From CAKSUT01 sp045542335 (lineage in GTDB: Bacteria; Bacillota; Clostridia; Oscillospirales; CAG-382): a stretch of 22,964 bases of DNA. Under the pieces are notes generated by a model, which worked only from the letters and a program-made list of their open reading frames with translations, was not told where the DNA came from and did no database searches. The position numbers and the translations under genes were made by a program. The number at the start of each line of letters is the position of its first letter. Within the stretch, counting starts at the first letter, position 1. The stretch spans positions 1-22,964 of the forward strand of contig JAZQKV010000096.1 in NCBI GenBank assembly GCA_045542335.1. Reading direction: 5' to 3'. This document shows positions 1 to 7,278 of this stretch, one piece after another.

Positions 1-438
1 ATGAAGTTGTGAAAAATCCTCATAATACTTTTTGGCAAATTCAATTGAATTTCCGGAAAAGTAATTATCAATAACCTCAGAGAATGAATCATAAGCTCTG
101 TCGAAACCCACAATTTTGCCATCGATTTTTAAATAGTGCGACGAGCCAATTACATAGTCATATCCATCAAGATTTACTCCGTCCGAATACATTTCAAATT
201 CAAGACCGCAGAGAACAAGTATTTGATCTTTATATTTTTTGCGCAATTTATGCATTTCGTTCTTATATAGAGAAGCATTTTCTTCCGGCATTCCTCCGCC
301 ATTAAAGCTCATATAGGAATGTGAGGAAATGCCGATAGTATCAAAGCCAAGATCAATAGCTTTTTTAACAATTTCTTCCGGGGAGTTTTTGCCGTCACAA
401 TAGGTTGAGTGCGTATGTAAATTCTGCTTGTATTTCAT
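1..438 (-). CDS. PHP-domain phosphatase, histidinol-phosphatase (HisJ)-like, C-terminus cut by window edge
   Basis: Partial gene: 146 codons from an ATG at 436-438, with no stop before base 1. The translation opens with the PHP metal-binding signature HTHSTYCDG (His8, His10, Asp15). His40, the GLE glutamate (Glu80) and His101 follow in the usual family order, which fits a multinuclear metal phosphoesterase. The family includes histidinol-phosphate phosphatase HisJ/HisK, the step before histidinol dehydrogenase in histidine synthesis. No other his gene is nearby, so a different phosphate ester is quite possible. It lies 15 bp downstream of the FAD oxidoreductase on the same strand and is probably co-transcribed. 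The ribosome site is weak (GAAAG). PHP membership is secure; the substrate is not. Confidence 0.85.
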   Translation of the reverse strand, partial: MKYKQNLHTHSTYCDGKNSPEEIVKKAIDLGFDTIGISSHSYMSFNGGGMPEENASLYKNEMHKLRKKYKDQILVLCGLEFEMYSDGVNLDGYDYVIGSSHYLKIDGKIVGFDRAYDSFSEVIDNYFSGNSIEFAKKYYEDFSQLH

Positions 439-453
439 AATTATAATCTTTCG

Positions 454-1668
454 TTAAAAGTCAATTTCAATCTTAACGCCGTTTGATATTAGTTTATTCT
501 GCAGAGCTTTTATGTCAATTGTTGAAAAATCGTCAGACATTGCCGCCGCAGTTCCTGCCGCTTCTCCTGAGACTGCACAAACGGGAATTACACGGGTAAT
601 GTCCCACATTGCATCTGTTACCGAAATACATCGACCGGCACAAATGAGGTTTTTTACTTTGCTTCCGTGAAGGGTTGAAAAGGGAAGCTCATAAACAGGA
701 CCCCTTTTTCGCCAATCTGTGAAAAGTCCGACAGAGTCATAAAAGTGTTTTCTGATTTCGCTGTCGTCCATGACATAATCTCCGTCAATGCGGCGCGTCA
801 TTCTGATTTGTGGAATCGTTGCAATAGTTGCAGGAACTATGTCAGGATCGCCTGTATCTCGACGTTCGAAAATGTTTTGAAGAATCTTTTCATGAGCATC
901 AATAACCATTTCGGAAAGTTCTTCTCCGTCAATACCAACGTATCTTTTTTGTGAGATTTGCTCGGTTGCGTCCTTTTTATATTTCTCGGGAGTGTCAGAT
1001 GCGCCTTGCATTTTGAGATCGTATCTGCCTCCATTTGTATTGCTGTTAGCAAAATAGTACCAAGCAGCAAGTATATTTTTTTGTTGAAAAATTGCGGTGT
1101 TTTCTCCAGATAAATGGCAGATGTCGGCATCTCCTGTACAGTCTACAACGCTCTTTAGATTTATTCCAAAGCGTCCGGATTTGTTTTCGCAAATAACTGC
1201 CTCAATTTTATCCCCGTCAGAGGAAACAGAAACTGCCGATGTTCCGTAAATAATTTTAACGCCACTTTCGATAAGAAGTCTTTCGGCAAGCATGGCAAAC
1301 ATTTGCGCATTGAAACGTACTTTGAAGCGTTTTGCAATTTTTTCCTCTATTGAGCCTCCTTCAAGCCAGGCATAAGCGTGAGACATGTCATCCTCATGAT
1401 CATATTTAACAGATAGACGAAGAAGTTCCTCGGCAATTCCAAAGCTTGCCTGATGTCCTTCGCCGTCGCACAGAGGGAGATATATTGTAATAAGTCCCGC
1501 TGTTCCAAGTCCGCCAAGCATAAACTGCTTTTCGATAAGAATAACGTTCTTAGCACCGTTTCGTGCTGCGGCAAGAGCTGCCGCAATACCGGCAAATCCA
1601 CCGCCACAGACAAGAACATCACAGCTATATTTGATTTCAGTTTGAAGGATTTCCTCTATATGTGCCAT
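454..1668 (-). CDS. FAD-dependent oxidoreductase (FAD_oxidored-type)
   Basis: A 404-aa flavoprotein, counted from the ATG at 1666-1668. A Rossmann dinucleotide site lies at the N-terminus: DVLVCGGGFAG with glycines 22-24 and 27, and an acidic residue ending beta-2 (Glu46) that should bind the FAD ribose. LGGLGTAG follows at 51-58. Near the C-terminus, the LICAGRCIS segment and the VSGEAAGTAAAM segment resemble the second FAD-contacting region of this family. No NAD(P)-binding domain, membrane segment or signal peptide is seen, so it is probably cytosolic. A TTG at 1672-1674 is in frame, but the AAAGGA ribosome site lies 10 nt before the ATG and only about 4 nt before the TTG, so I prefer the ATG. 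It is divergent from the TetR gene and followed by the PHP phosphatase. Substrate unknown. Confidence 0.85.
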   Translation of the reverse strand: MAHIEEILQTEIKYSCDVLVCGGGFAGIAAALAAARNGAKNVILIEKQFMLGGLGTAGLITIYLPLCDGEGHQASFGIAEELLRLSVKYDHEDDMSHAYAWLEGGSIEEKIAKRFKVRFNAQMFAMLAERLLIESGVKIIYGTSAVSVSSDGDKIEAVICENKSGRFGINLKSVVDCTGDADICHLSGENTAIFQQKNILAAWYYFANSNTNGGRYDLKMQGASDTPEKYKKDATEQISQKRYVGIDGEELSEMVIDAHEKILQNIFERRDTGDPDIVPATIATIPQIRMTRRIDGDYVMDDSEIRKHFYDSVGLFTDWRKRGPVYELPFSTLHGSKVKNLICAGRCISVTDAMWDITRVIPVCAVSGEAAGTAAAMSDDFSTIDIKALQNKLISNGVKIEIDF

Positions 1669-1700
1669 GTTCAAAACATCCTTTCAAGTTTGTTTCAAAA

Positions 1701-1729
1701 AGTATAGCACATATTGTTTGCGGTAAATG
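1701..1729 (-). promoter_or_regulatory. Promoter for the FAD oxidoreductase-PHP pair
   Basis: Read on the minus strand, TATACT (1701-1706) is preceded by TG plus one base, giving an extended -10. The -35 position (1724-1729, CATTTA) is poor. The start would fall about 25 nt before the ATG. The hexamer at 1727-1732 (ATGATA) matches one arm of the palindrome found at the tetR promoter. Confidence 0.45.
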
Positions 1730-1767
1730 ATATAAATTGTAAAAAACTCTTTATTTTTGAATTTTGC

Positions 1768-1796
1768 TTGATTTGTTTATTTAATTATGATAAAAT
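1768..1796 (+). promoter_or_regulatory. Promoter of the TetR-family regulator gene
   Basis: TTGATT (1768-1773) and TAAAAT (1791-1796) are separated by 17 bp, close to the sigma-A consensus. The predicted start lies about 25 nt before the GTG start codon, and the ribosome site GGAGG is at 1816-1820. The -10 lies inside the 19-bp palindrome 1785-1803. Confidence 0.6.
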
Positions 1797-1803
1797 ATCA
1801 TAA
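1785..1803. promoter_or_regulatory. Perfect inverted repeat, candidate TetR operator
   Basis: TTATGATA-AAA-TATCATAA: two perfect 8-bp arms around a 3-bp centre. It covers the -10 of the promoter reading into the adjacent TetR gene. TetR proteins commonly bind such short palindromes as dimers and repress their own gene, so autorepression is the natural inference. The dyad is AT-rich, so chance cannot be fully excluded. Confidence 0.6.
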
Positions 1804-1829
1804 AGTTAGGGTTTTGGAGGTGAATCTGA

Positions 1830-2411
1830 GTGAAGAAACCGTCTGCTGTTAAAAGCAGCATTATAAATACTGCGTGGCGGCTGTTCTATGAAAACGGCTA
1901 TGACAATACTACTGTTGAAGAAATTGTACGTCAATCAAAAACCTCAAAGGGATCTTTTTATCATTATTTTGATGGCAAGGATTCGTTGCTGATGTCGTCT
2001 CTTTCGCTTTTGTTTGATGAAAAGTATGAAGAACTCAAGAAAACCATTCCAGAAGATATGAATTCCTTTGAAAAACTCATATATCTCAATCAGGGCCTTT
2101 TTGAAATGATTGAGAGCCGCATTGCACTTGATTTACTTGCCAAGCTATATTCGATGCAGCTCGTTTCATCAACCGATCGTTATTTGCTTGATTACAACAG
2201 AGTGTATTATCGCTTGATCAGAAAAATAATTGCCGAGGGGCAGGAGAGAGGCGAGATAACACAAAGTGTTTCTGTCAATGAAATTGTAAAGCTATATGCA
2301 ATGCTTGAACGTGCGCTTTTGTATGATTGGTGCATCTGCAATGGTGAGTATTCACTAAAATCTTATGCAAAAGGCGTTCTTGAGACAATGTTGGCTTCTG
2401 TTAAAATGTAA
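1830..2411 (+). CDS. TetR/AcrR-family transcriptional regulator
   Basis: A 193-aa protein with the classic TetR N-terminus. A helix starting at IINTAWRLFYENGYDNTTVE leads into the recognition region EEIVRQSKTSKGSFYHYF (about residues 31-47), the most conserved part of this family. The remaining 140 residues form the variable helical ligand and dimerisation domain. Translation starts at a GTG with GGAGG nine bases upstream (1816-1820). The gene is divergent from a FAD oxidoreductase and upstream of a PutP-type symporter, either of which could be its target. Its own promoter contains a perfect 19-bp palindrome, suggesting autorepression. The ligand cannot be told from sequence. Confidence 0.93.
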   Translation: MKKPSAVKSSIINTAWRLFYENGYDNTTVEEIVRQSKTSKGSFYHYFDGKDSLLMSSLSLLFDEKYEELKKTIPEDMNSFEKLIYLNQGLFEMIESRIALDLLAKLYSMQLVSSTDRYLLDYNRVYYRLIRKIIAEGQERGEITQSVSVNEIVKLYAMLERALLYDWCICNGEYSLKSYAKGVLETMLASVKM

Positions 2412-2447
2412 ACTTTGTGTTAAGAACGAGCGACCGTCTAATTTTCG

Positions 2448-2489
2448 TATACTTAAAAACCAACGTAATTACGCTGTTTGTTAAGTATA
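2448..2489. repeat. Nested dyad symmetry upstream of the putP promoter
   Basis: TATACTTAA (2448-2456) and TTAAGTATA (2481-2489) are perfect 9-bp inverted arms. The symmetry continues inward with AAAC and GTTT, apart from a one-base offset. A separate perfect palindrome CGTAATTACG (2464-2473) sits in the centre. No T-run follows, so it does not look like a terminator for tetR. It ends about 43 bp before the putP -35 and could be a regulator-binding site. The sequence differs from the tetR palindrome. Confidence 0.45.
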
Positions 2490-2531
2490 ACGCACATAAA
2501 GTGCAAAAAAACGTCTATAATTCGTTCTGTA

Positions 2532-2560
2532 TTGCGTTTTGCAATTGTTTGTGGTAAAAT
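2532..2560 (+). promoter_or_regulatory. Promoter of putP
   Basis: TTGCGT (2532-2537) and TAAAAT (2555-2560) are spaced by 17 bp. The predicted start near 2567 gives a 5' leader of about 70 nt with a strong hairpin close to its 5' end. Confidence 0.5.
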
Positions 2561-2572
2561 ACTGTCAACGAA

Positions 2573-2598
2573 GGAAGGAAGATTTCGGTTTTCCTTCC
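2573..2598 (+). promoter_or_regulatory. 5'-leader hairpin of the putP mRNA
   Basis: GGAAGGAA (2573-2580) pairs perfectly with TTCCTTCC (2591-2598). The stem extends inward by a G-T, an A-T and a T-G pair to a UUCG tetraloop (2584-2587), 11 pairs in all. It would start about 6 nt from the predicted transcript end. There is no T-run after it and the AAAAGGAG ribosome site (2617-2624) lies outside it. It therefore looks like a mRNA-stabilising or protein-binding element rather than a terminator. Its left arm is also Shine-Dalgarno-like. Confidence 0.55.
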
Positions 2599-2635
2599 AT
2601 TGTAATTTTATAATACAAAAGGAGTAGTTACTCTT

Positions 2636-4207
2636 ATGGAACTCAATCAGATTATGATTCTGATTTCGATGGTTATTTATATGGCGATCGTTATCGGTAT
2701 CGGTGTTTTCTTTGCTAAACGTGCAAATCAGAACTCCGAAAACTATTTTCTCGGTGGAAGAACCCTTGGACCTTGGGTTACGGCAATGAGTGCCGAAGCC
2801 TCTGACATGAGTGGATGGCTTCTTATGGGTCTTCCCGGTGTTGCGTATTGGTGTGGCTTTGCAGATGCTTTTTGGACAGCATTTGGCCTTGCTGTAGGTA
2901 CATATGTAAACTGGCTTATCGTTGCAAAACGTCTTCGCCGTTACAGCATCAGAGCGAATAATTCAATCACTTTGCCGGATTATTTTTCAAACAGATTCCG
3001 TGAAAAGCATGGCGTGATTCTCACTATTTCTGCTTTGTTTATCCTTGTTTTCTTTGCGGTTTATGTTGGAAGCTGTCTTGCAACCTGTGGAAAACTCTTC
3101 TCAACATTGTTCGGACTTCCTTATGTTTGGATGATGGTTGTTGGTGCTATTTTTGTTTTTGCATACACAATTCTCGGTGGCTTCCTGGCGGAGAGTGCTT
3201 CGGATTTCATGCAGGCGATAGTTATGGTTTGCGCTCTTATTGTTATACTTACGATCGGTACTGTTAACGCAGGTGGTCTTGGAGCTGTTGTTGAAAATGC
3301 AAAGAGCATCCCCGGCTTCTTTGAATTCTTCGGTCTTGGTAATCCTGTTCTTGAAAATGGTGCGCAGGTTGTCGTTGACGGTGTTCCGCAGTTTGGTGCT
3401 GCTGCTCCTTACTCTATTCTTACTGTTTGCTCTATGCTTGCATGGGGTCTTGGCTATTTTGGTATGCCTCAGGTTCTTCTTCGTTTCATGGCAATCCGTG
3501 ATGAAAAAGAGCTTACACGTTCTCGCAGAATTGCAACCGTTTGGGTTGTTATCTCCCTTGGTGCGGCTGTACTTATTGGTCTTGTTGGACGTCATTTGTT
3601 CCCCACAGCTTTCCTTACGAAGAGCGCATCCGAGAACATCTTTATTCATCTTACAACTGAGTTCCTTGGTAATAATCCTGTATTCTCTCTCTTTGCCGGT
3701 TTCATCATGGCAGGTATTCTTGCTGCAACAATCAGTTCAAGTGACAGCTACCTTCTTATTGCTGCTTCTGCTGTGGCAAAGAATATTTATCAGGGACTTA
3801 TCAATAAGAAAGCAACCGATAAAAAGGTTATGCTTGTTACCCGTGTAACTCTTGCAGTTATCGTTCTCTTTGGCATGATTATTGCAATTGATGAAAACAG
3901 CGTTATCTTCACAATTGTTTCCTTTGCATGGGCGGGCTTTGGTGCAACATTCGGACCGCTTATGTTGTTCTCACTTTTCTGGAAACGTGTTAACTTTGCA
4001 GGTGCTATCGCAGGCATGGTTGGCGGTGCAGCAATGGTGTTCATTTGGAAGTTCCTTGTTGCTCCCATGGGTGGAGTTCTTGCAATTTATGAACTTCTTC
4101 CTGCGTTTATTTTCTCTGCAATCTGCATTGTCGTTGTTTCGCTTCTTACAAAAGCTCCCTCCAAGGAAATTGAGGAAGACTTTGAAGCTGTTAAGGCAGG
4201 CAACTGA
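2636..4207 (+). CDS. putP: Sodium/proline symporter, PutP-type (SSS family)
   Basis: A 523-aa polytopic inner-membrane protein with about 13 hydrophobic segments, the usual size and layout of PutP. The N-terminal stretch with ENYFLGGRTLGPWVTAMSAE followed by ASDMSGW is diagnostic. Asp57 and Ser59 match the Na+-site residues Asp55 and Ser57 of E. coli PutP, and the Ser367-Ser368 pair in GILAATISSSDS aligns with Ser340/Thr341. It should import proline (or a related compound) with Na+. The start ATG has AAAAGGAG eleven bases upstream. The gene stands alone between its own promoter and a terminator. The nearby TetR regulator and the dyad at 2448-2489 may control it. Family is near certain; strict proline specificity is inferred. 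Confidence 0.93.
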   Translation: MELNQIMILISMVIYMAIVIGIGVFFAKRANQNSENYFLGGRTLGPWVTAMSAEASDMSGWLLMGLPGVAYWCGFADAFWTAFGLAVGTYVNWLIVAKRLRRYSIRANNSITLPDYFSNRFREKHGVILTISALFILVFFAVYVGSCLATCGKLFSTLFGLPYVWMMVVGAIFVFAYTILGGFLAESASDFMQAIVMVCALIVILTIGTVNAGGLGAVVENAKSIPGFFEFFGLGNPVLENGAQVVVDGVPQFGAAAPYSILTVCSMLAWGLGYFGMPQVLLRFMAIRDEKELTRSRRIATVWVVISLGAAVLIGLVGRHLFPTAFLTKSASENIFIHLTTEFLGNNPVFSLFAGFIMAGILAATISSSDSYLLIAASAVAKNIYQGLINKKATDKKVMLVTRVTLAVIVLFGMIIAIDENSVIFTIVSFAWAGFGATFGPLMLFSLFWKRVNFAGAIAGMVGGAAMVFIWKFLVAPMGGVLAIYELLPAFIFSAICIVVVSLLTKAPSKEIEEDFEAVKAGN

Positions 4208-4235
4208 TAAGAAATTTTTCAGAATTAATCTTTTT

Positions 4236-4270
4236 GGACCCTCGTTTTTATGCGAGGCTCTTTTGTTTTC
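4236..4270 (+). terminator. Rho-independent terminator after putP
   Basis: CCTCG (4240-4244) pairs with CGAGG (4253-4257) across an 8-nt loop. After one C-C mismatch the stem continues for two more pairs, and TTTTGTTTTC follows directly. It lies about 30 bp past the putP stop. Confidence 0.7.
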
Positions 4271-4279
4271 ATTTTATAC

Positions 4280-4308
4280 TTGAAATTAACTGTTATTTGT
4301 AGTATAAT
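4280..4308 (+). promoter_or_regulatory. Promoter of the SGNH-thiI-cinA gene run
   Basis: TTGAAA (4280-4285), 17-bp spacer, then a perfect TATAAT (4303-4308). The predicted start is about 30 nt before the SGNH start codon. It lies just past the putP terminator. No comparably good promoter was noticed inside the six-gene run to 10234. Confidence 0.7.
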
Positions 4309-4344
4309 AATGAGAGATTGTTTTATGTAACGGAGGAGAAATTG

Positions 4345-5472
4345 ATGAGAAAAACATTTGAGACTTGTGGTGTGACAAAGGAAACGCTTGACAGACTTAT
4401 ACCTGAATGCCCTGAAAATCTTGTTTTTTATGACGGTAAGGACAATGTACTTCCCATTTATGGTACGGCAATGATAAACAGCGAATTCACAAGAGAGTAT
4501 ATACGAATGCCCCGAGGTTATGACTGCCACGATGCGGTTGACAGCCTTAGAAATGTTTGTACAGGTGTAAGATTCAGATTCATAACAACTGCTGAAAACC
4601 TTGCTGTTATTTGCAAAACACTTCCTGTTAGTCCAAATTCTTTTAAAAGTGGTGTTGATTGCAGGGTTAAATATGAAGATGGATATGAAATCATAAGACA
4701 TATACAGAGAAACGGTAGTTGCGAATACGCAGGTACAGTTATAGATGGCGAAAACATGAAATTTGACCATGTGAAAAGTCTTTTTTGCGCAGAAAATGTA
4801 AAGCTTCATCCGGGAAAAAAGTGTGTTGAAATTATGTTTCCTCATTTTTGCCACATGGGTTGGATTAAGGTTGGTCTTGATGATGGAGCAACAATATCCG
4901 AATGGAAATACAAGATTGAAAAGCCTGTAGTATATCTCGGCTCGTCGATTACTCAGGGCATCGGCTCCTGCAGACCTTATACCACTTATGAAGCACAGGT
5001 TTCGCATATGCTTGACTGCAACTACATAAATCTTGGGTTTTCGGGAAGTTGCCGTGTACAACAGCCTATAATTGACTATATTAAAACTCTTGATATGTCC
5101 GCTTTTGTATATGACTATGATCACAATGCTTATTCGGTTGATTTTCTTCGTGATACTCACGAAAAAGCATTTAAACAGATAAGAGATGCACATCCTGAAC
5201 TTCCGATTATTATGATGTCGAAGCCCGATTTCAGAAACTATCCTGATGATGCCAAGAAGAGACGTGAGGTAATCTTAGCAACATATAATAACGCAGTTGA
5301 AGCCGGCGATAAAAATGTGTGGTTTATTGACGGGGAGAGTATGTTTGCAAAAAACGGAGTTGATCCTCTTATATGTACAGTTGATGGTTGCCATCCAAAC
5401 GACCTTGGTTTCTGGTGCATGGCGTCAACAGTTGTACCGGTTTTGCGTGATATTCTTGAAATTAAGGAATAG
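4345..5472 (+). CDS. SGNH/GDSL-type hydrolase with N-terminal accessory domain, probable carbohydrate esterase
   Basis: 375 aa. The C-terminal half carries the SGNH blocks: GSSITQG with nucleophile Ser201 (block I), NLGFSGS with Gly231 (block II), YDYDHNA with Asn261 (block III), and DGCH with Asp347 and His350 (block V). Residues 1-190 form a beta-rich domain like the one preceding the hydrolase in GxDLY-type SGNH proteins, which are often acetyl-ester hydrolases. No signal peptide is seen, so it probably acts in the cytosol, for example on imported oligosaccharides. I chose the ATG at 4345 because GGAGG (4332-4336) is 8 nt upstream; in-frame TTG codons at 4342 and 4318 are less likely. It is the first gene of the run that continues through thiI. 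Confidence 0.88.
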   Translation: MRKTFETCGVTKETLDRLIPECPENLVFYDGKDNVLPIYGTAMINSEFTREYIRMPRGYDCHDAVDSLRNVCTGVRFRFITTAENLAVICKTLPVSPNSFKSGVDCRVKYEDGYEIIRHIQRNGSCEYAGTVIDGENMKFDHVKSLFCAENVKLHPGKKCVEIMFPHFCHMGWIKVGLDDGATISEWKYKIEKPVVYLGSSITQGIGSCRPYTTYEAQVSHMLDCNYINLGFSGSCRVQQPIIDYIKTLDMSAFVYDYDHNAYSVDFLRDTHEKAFKQIRDAHPELPIIMMSKPDFRNYPDDAKKRREVILATYNNAVEAGDKNVWFIDGESMFAKNGVDPLICTVDGCHPNDLGFWCMASTVVPVLRDILEIKE

Positions 5473-5489
5473 AATTCGGAGGCAATGAT

Positions 5490-6032
5490 ATGAAATATTC
5501 TCCCGAGGGTGATAAAAGAAAGGCTTTGTCAGCATGTCTGATTATGCTTGCTCTTACGGTTGTTTCTGTTGTGATGTCGGCAAATAATGTTTTTGCTCCG
5601 TGGGTTTCGCAACTTGCAATGGTTGTCTTTGCTGTGTGTACTTTGCAGATTTATCTCAAGTATATCCTCTCGGAGTATATATATGCTTTCAATCATAAAC
5701 AGCTTTGTATCGACAAAATTGTCGGAAAAAGAATAGTACCACTTGGCGCTCTTGATCTTTCTCTTTCGATAAGTAATGTTATGAAAATGAGTGAATATAA
5801 AGTGAGATGTGGCGAGTTTCCGAAAGTTGAAATGCGGCTCGGTTATTGCAAAACAATGTTACTCAAAGATCCATATGTTTATATTTTTGAGTTTAACGGA
5901 AAGGTTGCGATGCTTTGTTTTGAGCCTTCGGAGGAGTTTGCATCTGCACTTAATTTTGCCATTGATTACAAAAAAGGCACATTGAATTCAGATGACACAA
6001 ATAACGCTGATGTTGAAAACGCCAACCAATAA
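5490..6032 (+). CDS. Two-helix membrane protein of unknown function
   Basis: A 180-aa protein I cannot assign to a named family. A short basic N-terminus precedes two hydrophobic helices (about residues 12-30 and 37-57). A soluble part of about 120 residues follows, with alternating beta-type strands (FNHKQLCIDKIVGKRIVPLG, YVYIFEFNGKVAMLCFEP). The tail is acidic and Asn-rich. Two N-terminal helices followed by a strand-rich domain with a final helix (about 146-156) recalls bacterial PH-like membrane proteins, but this is only a structural impression. GGAGG at 5478-5482 supports the ATG. It lies 17 bp after the SGNH gene and 19 bp before thiI, so it is almost certainly co-transcribed. Confidence 0.75.
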   Translation: MKYSPEGDKRKALSACLIMLALTVVSVVMSANNVFAPWVSQLAMVVFAVCTLQIYLKYILSEYIYAFNHKQLCIDKIVGKRIVPLGALDLSLSISNVMKMSEYKVRCGEFPKVEMRLGYCKTMLLKDPYVYIFEFNGKVAMLCFEPSEEFASALNFAIDYKKGTLNSDDTNNADVENANQ

Positions 6033-6051
6033 ATGAAAGGATTAAGTAGTT

Positions 6052-7248
6052 ATGCAGAAAGAAGCATTACTTTTAAAATACGGCGAGCTTATTCTTAAAG
6101 GACTCAATAAGTCCTATTTTGAAGCTCAGCTTTTAAAAGACGTAAAGGATAAAATGGCTCGCCTTGGAAATTTTACTGTTGAAAAGGCGCAGTCAACGAT
6201 TTATATAACACCAAATTCTGAAAGTGAACCAATGGACGATGCTTTCAAAGCAGCAAAACAGGTTTTTGGTATTGCATCGGTTTGCAGGGCGGCATGGGTT
6301 GAAAAATCAATGGCTGACATTGAAAGAGTTCTCCCTGTTTATCTTGCTGATGTGTTGAACAATGTTCGTACATTTAAGGTTGAAGCAAAGCGTTCTGATA
6401 AGAATTTCCCAATGAAATCACCTGAAATCAGTGCTCATTGCGGCGGCCTTATTCTTTCGGACTTTCACCATTTAAAAGTCGACGTAAATAACCCCGATGT
6501 TGTTATTAGAGTTGAGATAAGAGATTTTGGTGCATACATTCACAGCGGCGCATCTGATGGTGCAGGAGGTATGCCAAAGGGAACCTCCGGAAAGGGACTT
6601 CTTCTTCTTTCGGGGGGGATAGATAGTCCTGTTGCAGGTTATCTTATGGCAAGGCGAGGCGTCAGCATTGAGGCTCTGCATTTTGAAAGCTATCCTTACA
6701 CAAGCGAACAGGCAAGAGATAAGGTTATCAAGCTCGGCAGAATAATGGCTGAACATTGTGGTGATATTTTTATAAACATTGTTTCGCTTACGCATATTCA
6801 AGAGGAAATCATGAAGAATTGTCGCGAGGAGTATTTTACGCTTATACTGCGCCGTTTTATGATGAAAATCGCAGAAAAGATTGCAACTCGGGCAAAATGT
6901 GGTTGTCTTATAACGGGAGAAAGCCTTGCACAGGTTGCAAGTCAGACAATGGGCGCAATTGCTGTTACAAATCAAGCTCTTGACTATATTCCCATGCATC
7001 GTCCGCTTGTTGCTATGGACAAAGAAGAAATTGTTAAGATTGCAAGGAAAATAGGAACGTTTGAAACATCAATTCTTCCCTATGAGGATTGCTGTACTGT
7101 CTTCACACCCCGCCATCCAACGACAAAGCCTATACTTGAAAACATTCTTGCAGAGGAAGCAAAGCTTGATGTAGAAGGACTTATTGATGAAGCAATGGGC
7201 ACTCATTACTATAAATGGGCTAATGCCTACGAAGCTGATGAGGAATAA
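6052..7248 (+). CDS. thiI: tRNA 4-thiouridine synthase ThiI, no rhodanese domain
   Basis: 398 aa. The N-terminal ferredoxin-like and THUMP domains (about 1-165) bind tRNA. An ATP-pyrophosphatase domain follows with the PP-loop SGGIDSP at 187-193. Near the end, YEDCCTVFTPRHP contains Cys347 and Cys348, the region of the E. coli ThiI active-site cysteine. The enzyme adenylates U8 of tRNA and inserts sulfur to give s4U; in some bacteria it also serves thiazole synthesis. The protein stops after the pyrophosphatase domain, as in Bacillus-type ThiI, so it should take sulfur directly from a cysteine desulfurase. The NifZ-like desulfurase gene often found upstream is not here. GAAAGGA (6035-6041) is 10 nt before the ATG. 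Confidence 0.97.
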   Translation: MQKEALLLKYGELILKGLNKSYFEAQLLKDVKDKMARLGNFTVEKAQSTIYITPNSESEPMDDAFKAAKQVFGIASVCRAAWVEKSMADIERVLPVYLADVLNNVRTFKVEAKRSDKNFPMKSPEISAHCGGLILSDFHHLKVDVNNPDVVIRVEIRDFGAYIHSGASDGAGGMPKGTSGKGLLLLSGGIDSPVAGYLMARRGVSIEALHFESYPYTSEQARDKVIKLGRIMAEHCGDIFINIVSLTHIQEEIMKNCREEYFTLILRRFMMKIAEKIATRAKCGCLITGESLAQVASQTMGAIAVTNQALDYIPMHRPLVAMDKEEIVKIARKIGTFETSILPYEDCCTVFTPRHPTTKPILENILAEEAKLDVEGLIDEAMGTHYYKWANAYEADEE

Positions 7249-7278
7249 CCCTTTATTTTTGAAAGGATTTTTATATAG

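Noticed and set aside
3101..3649. Minus-strand ORF (182 codons) inside putP
   Set aside because: Antisense shadow of a highly conserved transporter; polar, featureless translation.
4225..5193. Long minus-strand ORF (322 codons) opposite the SGNH gene
   Set aside because: The plus strand has all SGNH motifs, a consensus promoter and a ribosome site. The antisense translation has no motif and also crosses the putP terminator hairpin.
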